Numbered from the stretch's first letter, positions 1 to 7,312 are shown. The stretch: DNA of 10,219 nucleotides from an uncultured Lachnospiraceae bacterium (GCA_902783765.1 CACZSB010000049.1:1-10219), one strand, 5' to 3'. Notes: generated by a model from the letters alone, not told the origin. Numbers and translations are program-made.

Positions 1-1308
1 AGCTGGGCCCTGGCCCTGGTGGGGATCGTGGTGATTCCTCTTTTGATTCTGCCCACAAAAAGCGTGGGTGAGACCCGATACCGGCTCCTTACCGAGGGCC
101 AGGTGAAGCGGGATGAAATGAATCAGCTGATCAACGAAAATCTTTCCGTTTCCGGCTCCATGCTGATCAAGCTTTTTACCCGGGAAAAGAAGGAATATGA
201 ACGTTTTGTGGCGGTGAACGAGGACGTGACCCGCATGTCCTTAAAGGAGGCCCGCAGCGGCCGCTGGTTCAGCGTTATTATGGGCATGTTCACCCAGCTG
301 GGGCCCCTGCTGATCTACTTTGCCGGGGGATGGTTCATCATAAAAGGCATTGATCCTACTTTAAGCGTGGGTACCATCACCGCCACGGTGGCCCTGATCA
401 ACCGCCTGTACCGGCCCGTGGAATCTTTGCTGAATTTGCAGGTGGATTTCACCCGTTCCCTGGCCTTATTTACCCGGATCTTTGATTATTTTGACCGGGA
501 TATTGCCATCCGTTCCCCGGAAAATGGCTTAAAGCCCGATGTGACCAATCAGGATATCCGCTTTGAGCATGTGGCCTTTTCCTATGTGCCGGAAAAGCCC
601 CTGCTGACGGATATTGACTTTACCGTGCCCGGGGGCCGCATGTATGCCATTGTGGGGCCAAGTGGCTCCGGGAAATCCACGGTGGTGAATCTGATTCCCC
701 GGCTGTACGATGTTCAGAGGGGCCGGGTGACGGTGGCGGGCACGGATGTGCGGGACTTCGACCTGGAATACCTGCGGGAGCAGATTGGGGTGGTGACCCA
801 GGACACTTATCTGTTTAACGGCACCATCCGGGAAAATCTGTTATATGCCCGAGAGAATGCCACCCAGGAGGAAATCGAGGCCGCTTGCCGGGCCGCCTCC
901 ATTCACGATTTTATTGTCCGTCAGCCGGAGGGCTATGATACCATGGTGGGCAACCGGGGGCTGAAGCTCTCCGGCGGAGAAAAGCAACGGATTTCCATTG
1001 CCCGGGTCATTCTGAAGGATCCCCGGATCCTGATCCTGGACGAGGCCACCTCCGCCCTGGATTCCATTTCGGAGGTAGCCATCCAGGAGGCTCTGGAGAC
1101 CTTGATGCAGGGCCGCACCAGTATTGTCATTGCCCACCGGCTTTCCACCATTTTAAAGGCGGATCGGATTCTGGTGGTGAAGGACGGGGTGATTGCGGAA
1201 CGGGGCACCCACGATGAGCTGCTGGCCCGGGAAGGGGTCTATCGGGATCTCTACGAAACCCAGTTCCGCAAGGTTCTGGAGTACGAGATGGAAAACCAGG
1301 AGGGCTGA
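1..1308 (+). CDS. ABC exporter, fused membrane and ATP-binding domains (5' end cut by window)
   Basis: This is the C-terminal part of a type IV (MsbA-like) ABC exporter half-transporter. The frame is open from base 1, so the GTG at 19 is not a real start; an intact homologue would be about 580-620 residues, and about 435 are visible. Counting visible residues, 1-160 are the end of the membrane domain, with a hydrophobic segment at about 93-114. The nucleotide-binding domain follows: Walker A GPSGSGKST (219-227), Q-loop in VTQDTYLF, signature LSGGE (323-327), Walker B ILILDEAT with catalytic Glu 348, and the H-loop His 379 in IAHRLST. All catalytic residues are present, so it should hydrolyse ATP. 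Such proteins export lipids, drugs or peptides, and many Firmicutes ones work as heterodimers with an adjacent gene; any partner would lie to the left, outside the window. The substrate cannot be told from the sequence. Confidence 0.95.
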   Translation, partial: SWALALVGIVVIPLLILPTKSVGETRYRLLTEGQVKRDEMNQLINENLSVSGSMLIKLFTREKKEYERFVAVNEDVTRMSLKEARSGRWFSVIMGMFTQLGPLLIYFAGGWFIIKGIDPTLSVGTITATVALINRLYRPVESLLNLQVDFTRSLALFTRIFDYFDRDIAIRSPENGLKPDVTNQDIRFEHVAFSYVPEKPLLTDIDFTVPGGRMYAIVGPSGSGKSTVVNLIPRLYDVQRGRVTVAGTDVRDFDLEYLREQIGVVTQDTYLFNGTIRENLLYARENATQEEIEAACRAASIHDFIVRQPEGYDTMVGNRGLKLSGGEKQRISIARVILKDPRILILDEATSALDSISEVAIQEALETLMQGRTSIVIAHRLSTILKADRILVVKDGVIAERGTHDELLAREGVYRDLYETQFRKVLEYEMENQEG

Positions 1309-1319
1309 AGTCCCGGCCT

Positions 1320-4184
1320 TTATCCCCTCTTTTTCCTGATAATCATTGCCGCCCCCATGCAGGCACCCAGGAAGGTAAGCAGATATGGGGTCGGAGTAAA
1401 GTCATCCCCTGTATCGGGCACGTTGGGGGTGACGGGCTTTTTGGGGATGTTTACGGTTTGGTTTTCATCCTGCAGATCCGCATGGAGGGCGATTTCCACC
1501 CCTTCCCGGTACAGGCTTTCAAAAACCACCACGCTTTTGCCGGCTATCAGGGAGGCGTCAAAGCTGTATTTCAGCTCTACAAAGCCCTCCGATGCCGTGG
1601 CAGTAAAGATTAAAGCAGCCGTTACCGGCCGGCCCTTTTCCATCAGGGGCTGGCCGATGTCTTTTAGCATCAACGTGCCGGAAACGGTATATTCCGCCCC
1701 AATGGTAAGGCCCTGATAGGTTACCCGGTCTATAATGGTCACGCTTTGGGCGCCTGCCGGGACCGTCTTTCCGCCTCCCTCCACCTGGGCCCTGGTGCCG
1801 ATCTTCACCAGGCGGTTTTGGGCCGTCACCTCATAGGGGGAGGCCGTTTCCTCATCCAGCATCAGATCCCAGGGGCCTTCCGGGGCGTAGCGCAGGCTGT
1901 CCGGGGCTTCCATGGCCTCCGTCAGCCGGTAGCTGCCGTAGGGCACCGCTCCAAAGTCCGCCCGGCCGGTATCATCCGTTACGCCCTGGGCCTTAAAGGG
2001 GCTGCCTGCCGCGGTGCTTCCCTCTAAAATGAAGGAGATCCCGGCAATAAAGCCGTCCTCGGAGGTCTTAACCACAGACAGGGGCAGGGTTTTGAGCTGG
2101 TTCTGAAGGCAGTATGTAAATGTGGGGGCGGCCTCATCCACTGTCACGTTCGCCCCGGCCATTTCCTGCCAGATTTTCGCCTGCTCGTCGGTCAGTTCCT
2201 CCCGGATTTCATAGCTGCCATAGGGCACATCCTCAAAGCTGGCCTTGCCTTCCTCATTGGTGATAACCGTCATATCCACGGGAATTCCCGTCAGGGAAGT
2301 GCCCAGGAGCCGGAAGCTGAATCCGGACAGGGAAACGGCAGCTCCCTCCGGCAGGGCCTTTTCCACTTCCACCCGGCCCAGACGGGGACTGTTTTCCAGA
2401 CGGAAGGTTACAGGATCCGCCCCCACGGTAACGCTTCCTGCGCTCTTTCCCAGCCAGACCTTTGCCTGCTCCGGGGTCAGCGCCTCCCTGACTGTATAAG
2501 TGCCGAAGGGCACATTTTCAAAGATCAGTTTCCCCGTTTCGTTTGTGACCTCGGAAAGGCTCACCGCCGCGCCGGAGTCCGCCGTACCGGTCACGGTAAA
2601 GCGAAAGCCGGCCAGGGAGACGGTGACGACCGCCGGAAACGCCTTCTGGATCGTGAGCCGCCCCAGAAGCTCCTGTTCCTTCTGGAGGATTTCAAAGCCG
2701 TCCGTGGCGTCCGCGGTCTGGTTGCCGCTGCGAACCATCACCATGGAGTTTTCGTCCACCAGATTTACCAGCATGATTCCGTCTGTGGCGTCCTGGCCGT
2801 TTCCGGCCATGAGCTGCATGGTGGAGCCGCTGATGGTAAAGCCCGCCGGGGCCTTGGTCTCCTCAATGGTCAGTGTCCCGAGGGGGATCTTGTAATAACC
2901 GGTAACGGAGTCTTTGCCATACTTGGCCCCGTCTCCGGCCACCACATAGCCATCCCCCAGGAAAGCGCGGTAGCGCCCCCCTTCGGACAGCTTCGTTTCA
3001 ATCACCCAGCTGGCATCCGGCGTATTCGGTAAGCTTGCCTTCGTGTATTGTCCGGCGTAGAAGCGAAGAGTATACTGCGCCCCGGACAGATCGGCGCCTT
3101 CCCGGACGCTTCCGTCGGGCCCCACCTTGTTAATCACAACGCCCGCCGGGTCGGAGAGGGGAATGTCCGTAAAGCTCACGGTGGCGGTCTCCCCGGATTT
3201 AAGGGTCACGGGCTTTATGGTCACTGTATCCAGCAGGAAGCCGCAGCCATCGGGGACGCTCCGTTCCTTCACATAGTAGGTGCCGGGGCTGAGCTTTAAG
3301 GTATTGGCGCTTCCGTCCGCCCTAACCCTCAGGATGGCGTCCTGGCCCTCCACATCCTTGGCCAGGGTGGTGCAGGCGTCGCTGGTGTAAACCCCGTAGG
3401 TGATGCCCTCGGTGCTGTAGGCGTCATTCCCCGTGGTCATTTCCGGGCAGGATGAACTCTTTGTCAGGCTCAATTCTGCCTGGGCCAGTTCATAGGGGAT
3501 CTTAAATTCCCCTACACCGCACTGGGCGTGATCCGTGGGGGACAGGATGGCCATGAGCACATAGCCGGCGTATTCGCTGATTTCATGAACCCCCACGATA
3601 TAGCAATACACGTCCTTTGTGGTGCCCACGACGCTCACATATCCGGGCTGGTACTGGAAATCTGCGTTGATGTCCTCGTGGACGCAGTTCAGCAGCACCG
3701 TGCCGGCGGGGATGGTTGTCACCGTCCCGTTGCTGGTGATAATGGTCCCGGCGCTGTACGCCACCTTCCAGTCCAGCATGCTGTCCTCCAGGTAATAGTA
3801 GTTGTGGGCGCCGTCCACCGTGCTGCCTTCTCCGCCCGGTTCCAGGGTGCCGTTTACGATTTTTGCCGCATAGTAGCCGTTGCCCCCCATGGAGCGCAGC
3901 TGGTTCCAGCCGGCTTCCCCGTCTACACCCATTTTCCAGCCTTTGATGCCTTCGCTTTCCCACTGGCCGGTGGTATAGGTGTTGATGCTGCTAAGTATGA
4001 AATGGTCTTTGGCCACCGGCTTTTTACTAAATTGCAGGGTGCCAAAGCTGGTGGCGGTGGGCAGCGCCGTCCAGGGCTCATGCTTCATGGTGGTCTGGGC
4101 AGCCCGGGCGGTTAAAGGGCTTAAAAGCCCCACCCCCATAAAGACAGCCAGCATGAAGGAAACAATTCCTGTGATTTTCTTCAT
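1320..4184 (-). CDS. VaFE repeat-containing, sortase-anchored surface protein with SpaA-type domains
   Basis: A 954-residue secreted cell-wall protein. I chose the ATG at 4184 because AAAGGAG sits 6 bases upstream and it begins a good signal peptide (MKKITG, hydrophobic core, cleavage likely after ALA-like ARA at 26-28). An upstream in-frame ATG at 4226 would put 14 polar residues in front. Residues 29-235 are a Tyr/Gly-rich region I do not recognise, with Cys 167, 194 and 222. Five CnaB/SpaA-like domains follow, each showing the Lys...Glu...Asn pattern of intramolecular isopeptide formation: K242/E307/D340, K353/E441 or E442/N474, K514/E567/N598, K609/E662 or E663/N695, K706/E756/N790. A VaFE repeat (about 793-914, KSVVVFESL) precedes VPDTG at 922-926, a hydrophobic segment and the RKKRG tail. 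Probable role: stalked adhesin or pilin-like protein, ligand unknown. No sortase gene is in the window. The gene converges on the exporter gene. Confidence 0.93.
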   Translation of the reverse strand: MKKITGIVSFMLAVFMGVGLLSPLTARAAQTTMKHEPWTALPTATSFGTLQFSKKPVAKDHFILSSINTYTTGQWESEGIKGWKMGVDGEAGWNQLRSMGGNGYYAAKIVNGTLEPGGEGSTVDGAHNYYYLEDSMLDWKVAYSAGTIITSNGTVTTIPAGTVLLNCVHEDINADFQYQPGYVSVVGTTKDVYCYIVGVHEISEYAGYVLMAILSPTDHAQCGVGEFKIPYELAQAELSLTKSSSCPEMTTGNDAYSTEGITYGVYTSDACTTLAKDVEGQDAILRVRADGSANTLKLSPGTYYVKERSVPDGCGFLLDTVTIKPVTLKSGETATVSFTDIPLSDPAGVVINKVGPDGSVREGADLSGAQYTLRFYAGQYTKASLPNTPDASWVIETKLSEGGRYRAFLGDGYVVAGDGAKYGKDSVTGYYKIPLGTLTIEETKAPAGFTISGSTMQLMAGNGQDATDGIMLVNLVDENSMVMVRSGNQTADATDGFEILQKEQELLGRLTIQKAFPAVVTVSLAGFRFTVTGTADSGAAVSLSEVTNETGKLIFENVPFGTYTVREALTPEQAKVWLGKSAGSVTVGADPVTFRLENSPRLGRVEVEKALPEGAAVSLSGFSFRLLGTSLTGIPVDMTVITNEEGKASFEDVPYGSYEIREELTDEQAKIWQEMAGANVTVDEAAPTFTYCLQNQLKTLPLSVVKTSEDGFIAGISFILEGSTAAGSPFKAQGVTDDTGRADFGAVPYGSYRLTEAMEAPDSLRYAPEGPWDLMLDEETASPYEVTAQNRLVKIGTRAQVEGGGKTVPAGAQSVTIIDRVTYQGLTIGAEYTVSGTLMLKDIGQPLMEKGRPVTAALIFTATASEGFVELKYSFDASLIAGKSVVVFESLYREGVEIALHADLQDENQTVNIPKKPVTPNVPDTGDDFTPTPYLLTFLGACMGAAMIIRKKRG
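1323..1421 (-). other. Encoded cell-wall sorting signal (VPDTG variant)
   Basis: These codons specify residues 922-954 of the surface protein: VPDTG, a hydrophobic stretch of about 20 residues (LLTFLGACMGAAMII), and the basic tail RKKRG. This is the standard three-part sortase substrate. The pentapeptide has Val instead of Leu at its first position, a variant common in clostridial VaFE and SpaA proteins. Sortase would cleave between Thr and Gly. The linker just before it is Pro/Lys-rich (PKKPVTPN), as is usual for wall-spanning segments. Confidence 0.85.
1443..1808 (-). other. Encoded VaFE repeat domain
   Basis: Residues 793-914 of the surface protein match what I know of the VaFE domain: an opening VKIGTRA, a middle YQGLTIGAEYTVSGTLM, then a beta-rich stretch and the naming motif seen here as VVVFESL. 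These domains usually sit in one or more copies just before the sorting signal; here there is a single copy. The family is thought to be an Ig-like fold that forms a stabilising intramolecular bond. The call rests on motif recognition, not a profile search. Confidence 0.8.
2094..2378 (-). repeat. Tandem SpaA-domain repeat, copy B
   Basis: Second of two adjacent 285-base units (95 codons each; residues 603-697). The encoded unit opens GRVEVEKALPEG, has ITNEEGKASFEDVPYGSYEI in the middle and LTDEQAKIW near the end. It aligns with copy A without gaps, as far as I can see by eye. Confidence 0.8.
2379..2663 (-). repeat. Tandem SpaA-domain repeat, copy A
   Basis: First of the two 285-base units in coding order (residues 508-602). 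It opens GRLTIQKAFPAV, has VTNETGKLIFENVPFGTYTV in the middle and LTPEQAKVW near the end. The positions of the Lys, Glu and Asn thought to form the isopeptide bond are kept in both copies. The protein match is clear but the DNA has diverged, so the duplication is not recent. Confidence 0.8.
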
Positions 4185-4190
4185 GGTTTT

Positions 4191-4197
4191 CTCCTTT
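4191..4197 (-). promoter_or_regulatory. Ribosome binding site of the surface-protein gene
   Basis: On the minus strand AAAGGAG lies 6 bases before the ATG at 4184. This fixes the start at MKKITG, giving a normal signal peptide, rather than at the in-frame ATG 42 bases upstream, which has no comparable site. Confidence 0.8.
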
Positions 4198-4207
4198 GCA
4201 TGGATCG

Positions 4208-4246
4208 GCCGGTCCGGGCACAGCAAAGAAAAGCGCCGGATCCGGC
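4208..4246 (-). promoter_or_regulatory. GC-rich alternative hairpins in the leader of the surface-protein gene
   Basis: On the minus strand the arm GCCGGATCCGG (4246-4236) can pair with CCGGACCGGC (4217-4208), giving about ten mostly G-C pairs with a single bulged A and an 18-base loop. The first arm is part of GCCGGATCCGGC, a perfect 12-base palindrome (4235-4246) that can instead fold on itself and is followed by GCTTTTCTTT. The fold ends 8 or more bases before the ribosome binding site. It may be a leader control element or chance in GC-rich DNA. Confidence 0.3.
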
Positions 4247-4307
4247 TCTGCTATTTACTTGTTGTAATGGGAAAATAATGATTCAAGAGATCCCGCAGGA
4301 CCCCTAT

Positions 4308-4336
4308 AGCGTAGCAGAGCAGCCCCGCCATTGCAA
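4308..4336 (-). promoter_or_regulatory. Candidate promoter for the surface-protein gene
   Basis: On the minus strand TTGCAA (4336-4331) is separated by 17 bases from TACGCT (4313-4308), which is preceded by TGC as in an extended -10 element. A transcript would start near 4301 and carry a leader of about 117 bases containing the GC-rich hairpins. The -10 match is weak (T, A and final T only), so this is tentative. Confidence 0.25.
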
Positions 4337-4384
4337 GGCCTTTCGAATCTTTTTTCAGAAATTGCCTTCGGGCCCTGTTTTTTC

Positions 4385-4413
4385 TTGCGGGGCGCAGGCA
4401 TTAGTGCTATATT
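4385..4413 (+). promoter_or_regulatory. Candidate promoter for the RDD/ABC importer operon
   Basis: TTGCGG (4385-4390), a 17-base spacer, then TATATT (4408-4413) preceded by TGC, giving an extended -10 sigma-A type promoter. The surrounding AT-rich patch stands out from the GC-rich DNA. Transcription would begin near 4420, leaving a leader of about 55 bases before the ATG at 4476. It is the only convincing promoter I see for the + strand genes up to the repeat at 8206. Confidence 0.45.
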
Positions 4414-4475
4414 ATTATACGAAGCTGGTTCCTTCCCTCCAGGGGCGGGGGCTGGCCCATGAGGATATCTTTTTT

Positions 4476-5237
4476 ATGGAAACCGGTCTGCAAAAAGCCA
4501 ATAGCTGGAAACGAATCTCAGCCTTCTTTTTCGACGGAATTCTGCTGGTCACCCTGGCGGTGGGCCTGGGAACGTTGTTATCTATGGTGATGGATTACAA
4601 TGCCATTTCCCGGCGGATGGATGAAGCTTTTCAGCGCTATGAGCAGGAATACGGCATCAGCTTCAGCATTACGGAAGCGGATTATAAGGGCTTTTCGGCA
4701 GAAGAGAAGCAGCGCTACGATGCGGCCTATCAGGCCCTCACCGCCGATACCCAGGCCATGGCCCTGTACCAGCGGGTGGTGAACCTGATGCTGCTGCTGG
4801 TAAGCCTCTCCATTTTAGGGGCCTATATGATCCTGGAATTTGCCCTGCCCCTGGGCCTGGGCCACGGAAGGACCCTGGGCAAAAAGATTTTTGGTCTGGC
4901 CCTGGTGACGGAAAACTCCGTAAAAATCAGTCCCATTCAGCTTTTTGCCCGGACCCTTTTGGGTAAATATGCGGTGGAGACCATGGTGCCCGCCTATGTG
5001 CTCACCATGCTGTTTTTCAATCAGATCGGCCTTTTTGGCACAGCTTTGCTTATGCTGCTTTTCCTGGCCCAGCTGATTGTGTTTATCACCAGCCGAAGGG
5101 GGGCGCTGCTTCACGACAAGCTGGCGGGGACCGTGGTGGTGGATTATGCCACCCAAATGATTTATGATTCCCCGGCGGCCCGTCTGGAGGCCCAAAAACA
5201 GGCTGCGGCAGAACAAAATGCTCACCGGGAATGGTGA
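4476..5237 (+). CDS. RDD family integral membrane protein
   Basis: A 253-residue membrane protein of the RDD family. The family hallmark appears as WKRISAFFFDG (Arg 13, Asp 20) at the head of the first helix. The conserved GRTLGKKIFGL is at 131-141 and LLHDKLAGTVVV at 211-222, so all three family blocks are present. Hydrophobic segments lie at about 17-39, 102-124 and 175-206. Between the first two is a charged, probably helical insert of about 60 residues (41-100), longer than I expect in a small RDD protein, which would lie outside the bilayer. I chose ATG 4476 because it follows GAGG (4461-4464) and directly precedes the RDD motif; the frame is open further left but that stretch looks non-coding and holds the candidate promoter. 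RDD proteins are mostly uncharacterised; some have been linked to ion transport. It is probably the first gene of the importer operon, 35 bases before the ATPase gene. Confidence 0.88.
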   Translation: METGLQKANSWKRISAFFFDGILLVTLAVGLGTLLSMVMDYNAISRRMDEAFQRYEQEYGISFSITEADYKGFSAEEKQRYDAAYQALTADTQAMALYQRVVNLMLLLVSLSILGAYMILEFALPLGLGHGRTLGKKIFGLALVTENSVKISPIQLFARTLLGKYAVETMVPAYVLTMLFFNQIGLFGTALLMLLFLAQLIVFITSRRGALLHDKLAGTVVVDYATQMIYDSPAARLEAQKQAAAEQNAHREW

Positions 5238-5272
5238 GTTAAGATATTCCTGCAGAGAAAGAGGAAAAAGAT

Positions 5273-6370
5273 ATGAAGCTTGTCCTGGAAAATATCACCA
5301 AGGTCTTCCCCAACCGCAATAAGGGGGAAGAAGATGTGGTGGCGGTCAATAATTTCAGCTTTGAAATACCGGACGGAAAATTAGTGGGTTTGCTGGGGCC
5401 CTCCGGCTGCGGCAAAAGCACCACCCTGTATATGATCTGCGGTCTGCAAAAACCCAGCGGGGGCAAGATCTTCTTCGGGGAGGAGGATGTGACCAATCTG
5501 CCTCCGGAGCATAGGGGGGTGGGCCTGGTATTTCAGAATTATGCCTTATATCCCCATATGACCGTGCGGCAGAATATCCTGTACCCCCTGCAGAATCTGA
5601 AAGGGGATGACAAGCTTTCCAAAGAGGAAATGTTAAAGCGCACCCTGGAGGTGGCCAAGCTGGTGCAGATCGATAATCTTTTGGACCGGAAGCCCTCGGA
5701 GCTTTCCGGGGGCCAACAGCAGCGGGTGGCCATTGCCCGGGCCCTGGTGAAAATGCCCCGGGTGCTGCTTTTGGACGAGCCCCTGTCCAATTTGGACGCC
5801 AGGCTTCGGCTTCAGACCCGGGAGGAGATCCGCCGGATCCAGAAGGAGACCGGCATCACCACCGTATTTGTGACCCACGACCAGGAGGAGGCCATGAGCA
5901 TCTCCGATATGATTGTGGTCATGAAGCTGGGCATCGTGCAGCAGATCGGTCAGCCCCAGCGGGTCTATGACGACCCTGCCAATTTATTTGTGGCCAAGTT
6001 CCTGGGCACCCCTCCCATCAATGTGCTAAAGGGCGAGGTCCGGGGCGGCATGCTCTTTATCGGAGAGGAGGCCATCCTGCCGGTGAAAGGGGTGGCGGAT
6101 CAGCCTGTGACTGTGGGCATCCGTCCCGAGGGCTTTGTTTTGGACGAGAGAGGCCCCCTGCACTGCCAGCTTTCCGGGGTGGAGGTCATGGGCCGGGATG
6201 TGAGCGTGGTTGCCACCCACGAAGCCTCCCTTAATCCCGTGATCCGTTCCATTATCAGCGCGGAAAGCGGCGTGGATACCACGGCTCAGGAGATCCGTTA
6301 CAGCCTGAAGCCCCATAAAGTGCTCCTGTTCCATGCAGAGACAGAAGAAAGAATTCCCGTTGAGGTGTAA
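5273..6370 (+). CDS. ABC importer ATP-binding protein, MsmK/UgpC/MalK type
   Basis: A 365-residue cytoplasmic ATPase that drives a family-1 carbohydrate-type ABC importer. Walker A GPSGCGKST is at 42-50, the Q-loop Gln at 88 (VFQNYALYPHMTV), the signature LSGGQ at 144-148, Walker B VLLLDEP ending at 170 with catalytic Glu 169, the D-loop NLDA at 173-176 and His 202 in FVTHDQEEAMS. Residues from about 245 on form the OB/TOBE region, including GIRPE at 282-286, which marks MalK, MsmK and UgpC rather than other ABC classes. Length is typical (360-370). AGAGG upstream supports ATG 5273. The stop is 2 bases before the next start, so it is surely cotranscribed with the permeases. In many Firmicutes one MsmK serves several importers; placement beside its own permeases suggests a dedicated subunit, without excluding sharing. 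Confidence 0.95.
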   Translation: MKLVLENITKVFPNRNKGEEDVVAVNNFSFEIPDGKLVGLLGPSGCGKSTTLYMICGLQKPSGGKIFFGEEDVTNLPPEHRGVGLVFQNYALYPHMTVRQNILYPLQNLKGDDKLSKEEMLKRTLEVAKLVQIDNLLDRKPSELSGGQQQRVAIARALVKMPRVLLLDEPLSNLDARLRLQTREEIRRIQKETGITTVFVTHDQEEAMSISDMIVVMKLGIVQQIGQPQRVYDDPANLFVAKFLGTPPINVLKGEVRGGMLFIGEEAILPVKGVADQPVTVGIRPEGFVLDERGPLHCQLSGVEVMGRDVSVVATHEASLNPVIRSIISAESGVDTTAQEIRYSLKPHKVLLFHAETEERIPVEV

Positions 6371-6372
6371 GT

Positions 6373-7302
6373 ATGGTTGACAGCAAACAACAATGGAAGG
6401 CCTGGATTTATCTGGCACCGGCCATCGTGCTGCTGCTGGTCTTTACCGTGTGGCCCATCATCAATACGGTGATCATGGCTTTCCAGAACGATTACAACGC
6501 CATGGCGGCGGTGGGAGGCCAGACCTTTACCATCGGTATTGAGAATTTCAAACGGGCCGTTGAATACAGAAACTTCCTCACCTGCCTGAAAAATACGGCT
6601 TTGCTCTGCGTGATCACCGTGCCGGCCTCTACCCTGCTGGCCCTCTTGATTTCCGCAGCCTTAAATTCCATCGGCCCCTTAAAGAAGGCCCTGACCACCG
6701 TGTTTTTTCTGCCCTATGTGACCAATTCCATCGCCATCGGCATGGTTTTTGCCGCCATGTTCAATATGGTGCGCACGGTTCGGGTGGTCCAGACCGCCGG
6801 CATCATCAACAATGTGATCATGTTCTTCGGGGGCGAACCCATCAACTGGATCAACGCCGGCTCCACCTACTGGGCCAATATGACGGTGATGATCATTTAT
6901 ATCATTTGGAATGCCCTGCCCTTTAAGATCCTGATCCTTTTGGGGGGCATGCAGAGCATCAACAAGCAGTATTACGATGCGGCCAAGGTGGACGGCAGCT
7001 CCCGGAGCCGGATTCTGTGGCGGATCACCGTGCCCCTTTTATCCCCCATGATCGCCTATGTGGTGATCACCGGCTTTATCGGAGGCTTTAAGGAATATAC
7101 CAGCATCGTGGGCGTTTTCGGTGAAACCATGGGCCCTGTCAGCGACAAGGGGCGGCTCAATACCATGGTGGGCTATATTTACGATACCCTGCCTCGCAGT
7201 GATTATGGCCGGGCCAGTGCCGCGGCCCTGATTCTCTTTGGCATCATTCTTGTGGTGACCCTCATTAACCTGTGGGTCAGCAAGAAGCGGGTCCATTATT
7301 AA
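6373..7302 (+). CDS. ABC importer permease, MalF/UgpA type
   Basis: A 309-residue inner-membrane subunit forming half of the translocation pore. The N-terminal helix WIYLAPAIVLLLVFTVWPII (11-30) is typical of the short six-helix UgpA/LacF group, as distinct from enterobacterial MalF with its large periplasmic insert. Other hydrophobic segments are at about 76-97, 107-130, 171-191, 224-240 and 282-302. The EAA loop, YDAAKVDGSSRSRILWRITV (201-220) then PLLSP, contacts the ATPase. The ribosome binding site GAGGTG (6364-6369) overlaps the end of the ATPase gene, and only 2 bases separate stop from start, suggesting translational coupling. No truncation or frameshift is seen. Confidence 0.93.
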   Translation: MVDSKQQWKAWIYLAPAIVLLLVFTVWPIINTVIMAFQNDYNAMAAVGGQTFTIGIENFKRAVEYRNFLTCLKNTALLCVITVPASTLLALLISAALNSIGPLKKALTTVFFLPYVTNSIAIGMVFAAMFNMVRTVRVVQTAGIINNVIMFFGGEPINWINAGSTYWANMTVMIIYIIWNALPFKILILLGGMQSINKQYYDAAKVDGSSRSRILWRITVPLLSPMIAYVVITGFIGGFKEYTSIVGVFGETMGPVSDKGRLNTMVGYIYDTLPRSDYGRASAAALILFGIILVVTLINLWVSKKRVHY

Positions 7303-7307
7303 GGAGG
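7301..7307 (+). promoter_or_regulatory. Strong ribosome binding site overlapping a stop codon
   Basis: AAGGAGG overlaps the final two bases of the UgpA-type permease TAA stop and lies 5 bases before the next ATG at 7313. This is a near-consensus Shine-Dalgarno sequence and fits coupled translation of the two permeases in equal amounts. Confidence 0.75.
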
Positions 7308-7312
7308 CGGTC

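Noticed and set aside
3528..4115. 195-codon open frame on the + strand inside the adhesin gene
   Set aside because: It lies opposite the adhesin coding strand, has no plausible ribosome binding site or domain, and its composition (His, Gly, Ala-rich) is what antisense reading of a GC-rich gene gives.
29..4184. A thioester adhesin domain in the surface protein based on VYCYI at residues 192-196
   Set aside because: I could not find the partner Gln motif (TQxA-like) in the following residues, so I leave the N-terminal region unassigned; the coordinates given cover the gene broadly, the motif itself is at about 3597-3611.
4355..4387. GCCTTCGGGC followed by a T-run, resembling an intrinsic terminator on the + strand
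   Set aside because: The stem is only three to four pairs and no + strand gene ends upstream within 3 kb, so it is unlikely to terminate anything.
4200..4475. In-frame N-terminal extension of the RDD protein back to an ATG at 4200
   Set aside because: The extra 92 residues show no family similarity, lack a ribosome binding site and would cover the candidate promoter. The RDD motif starts just after the ATG at 4476.
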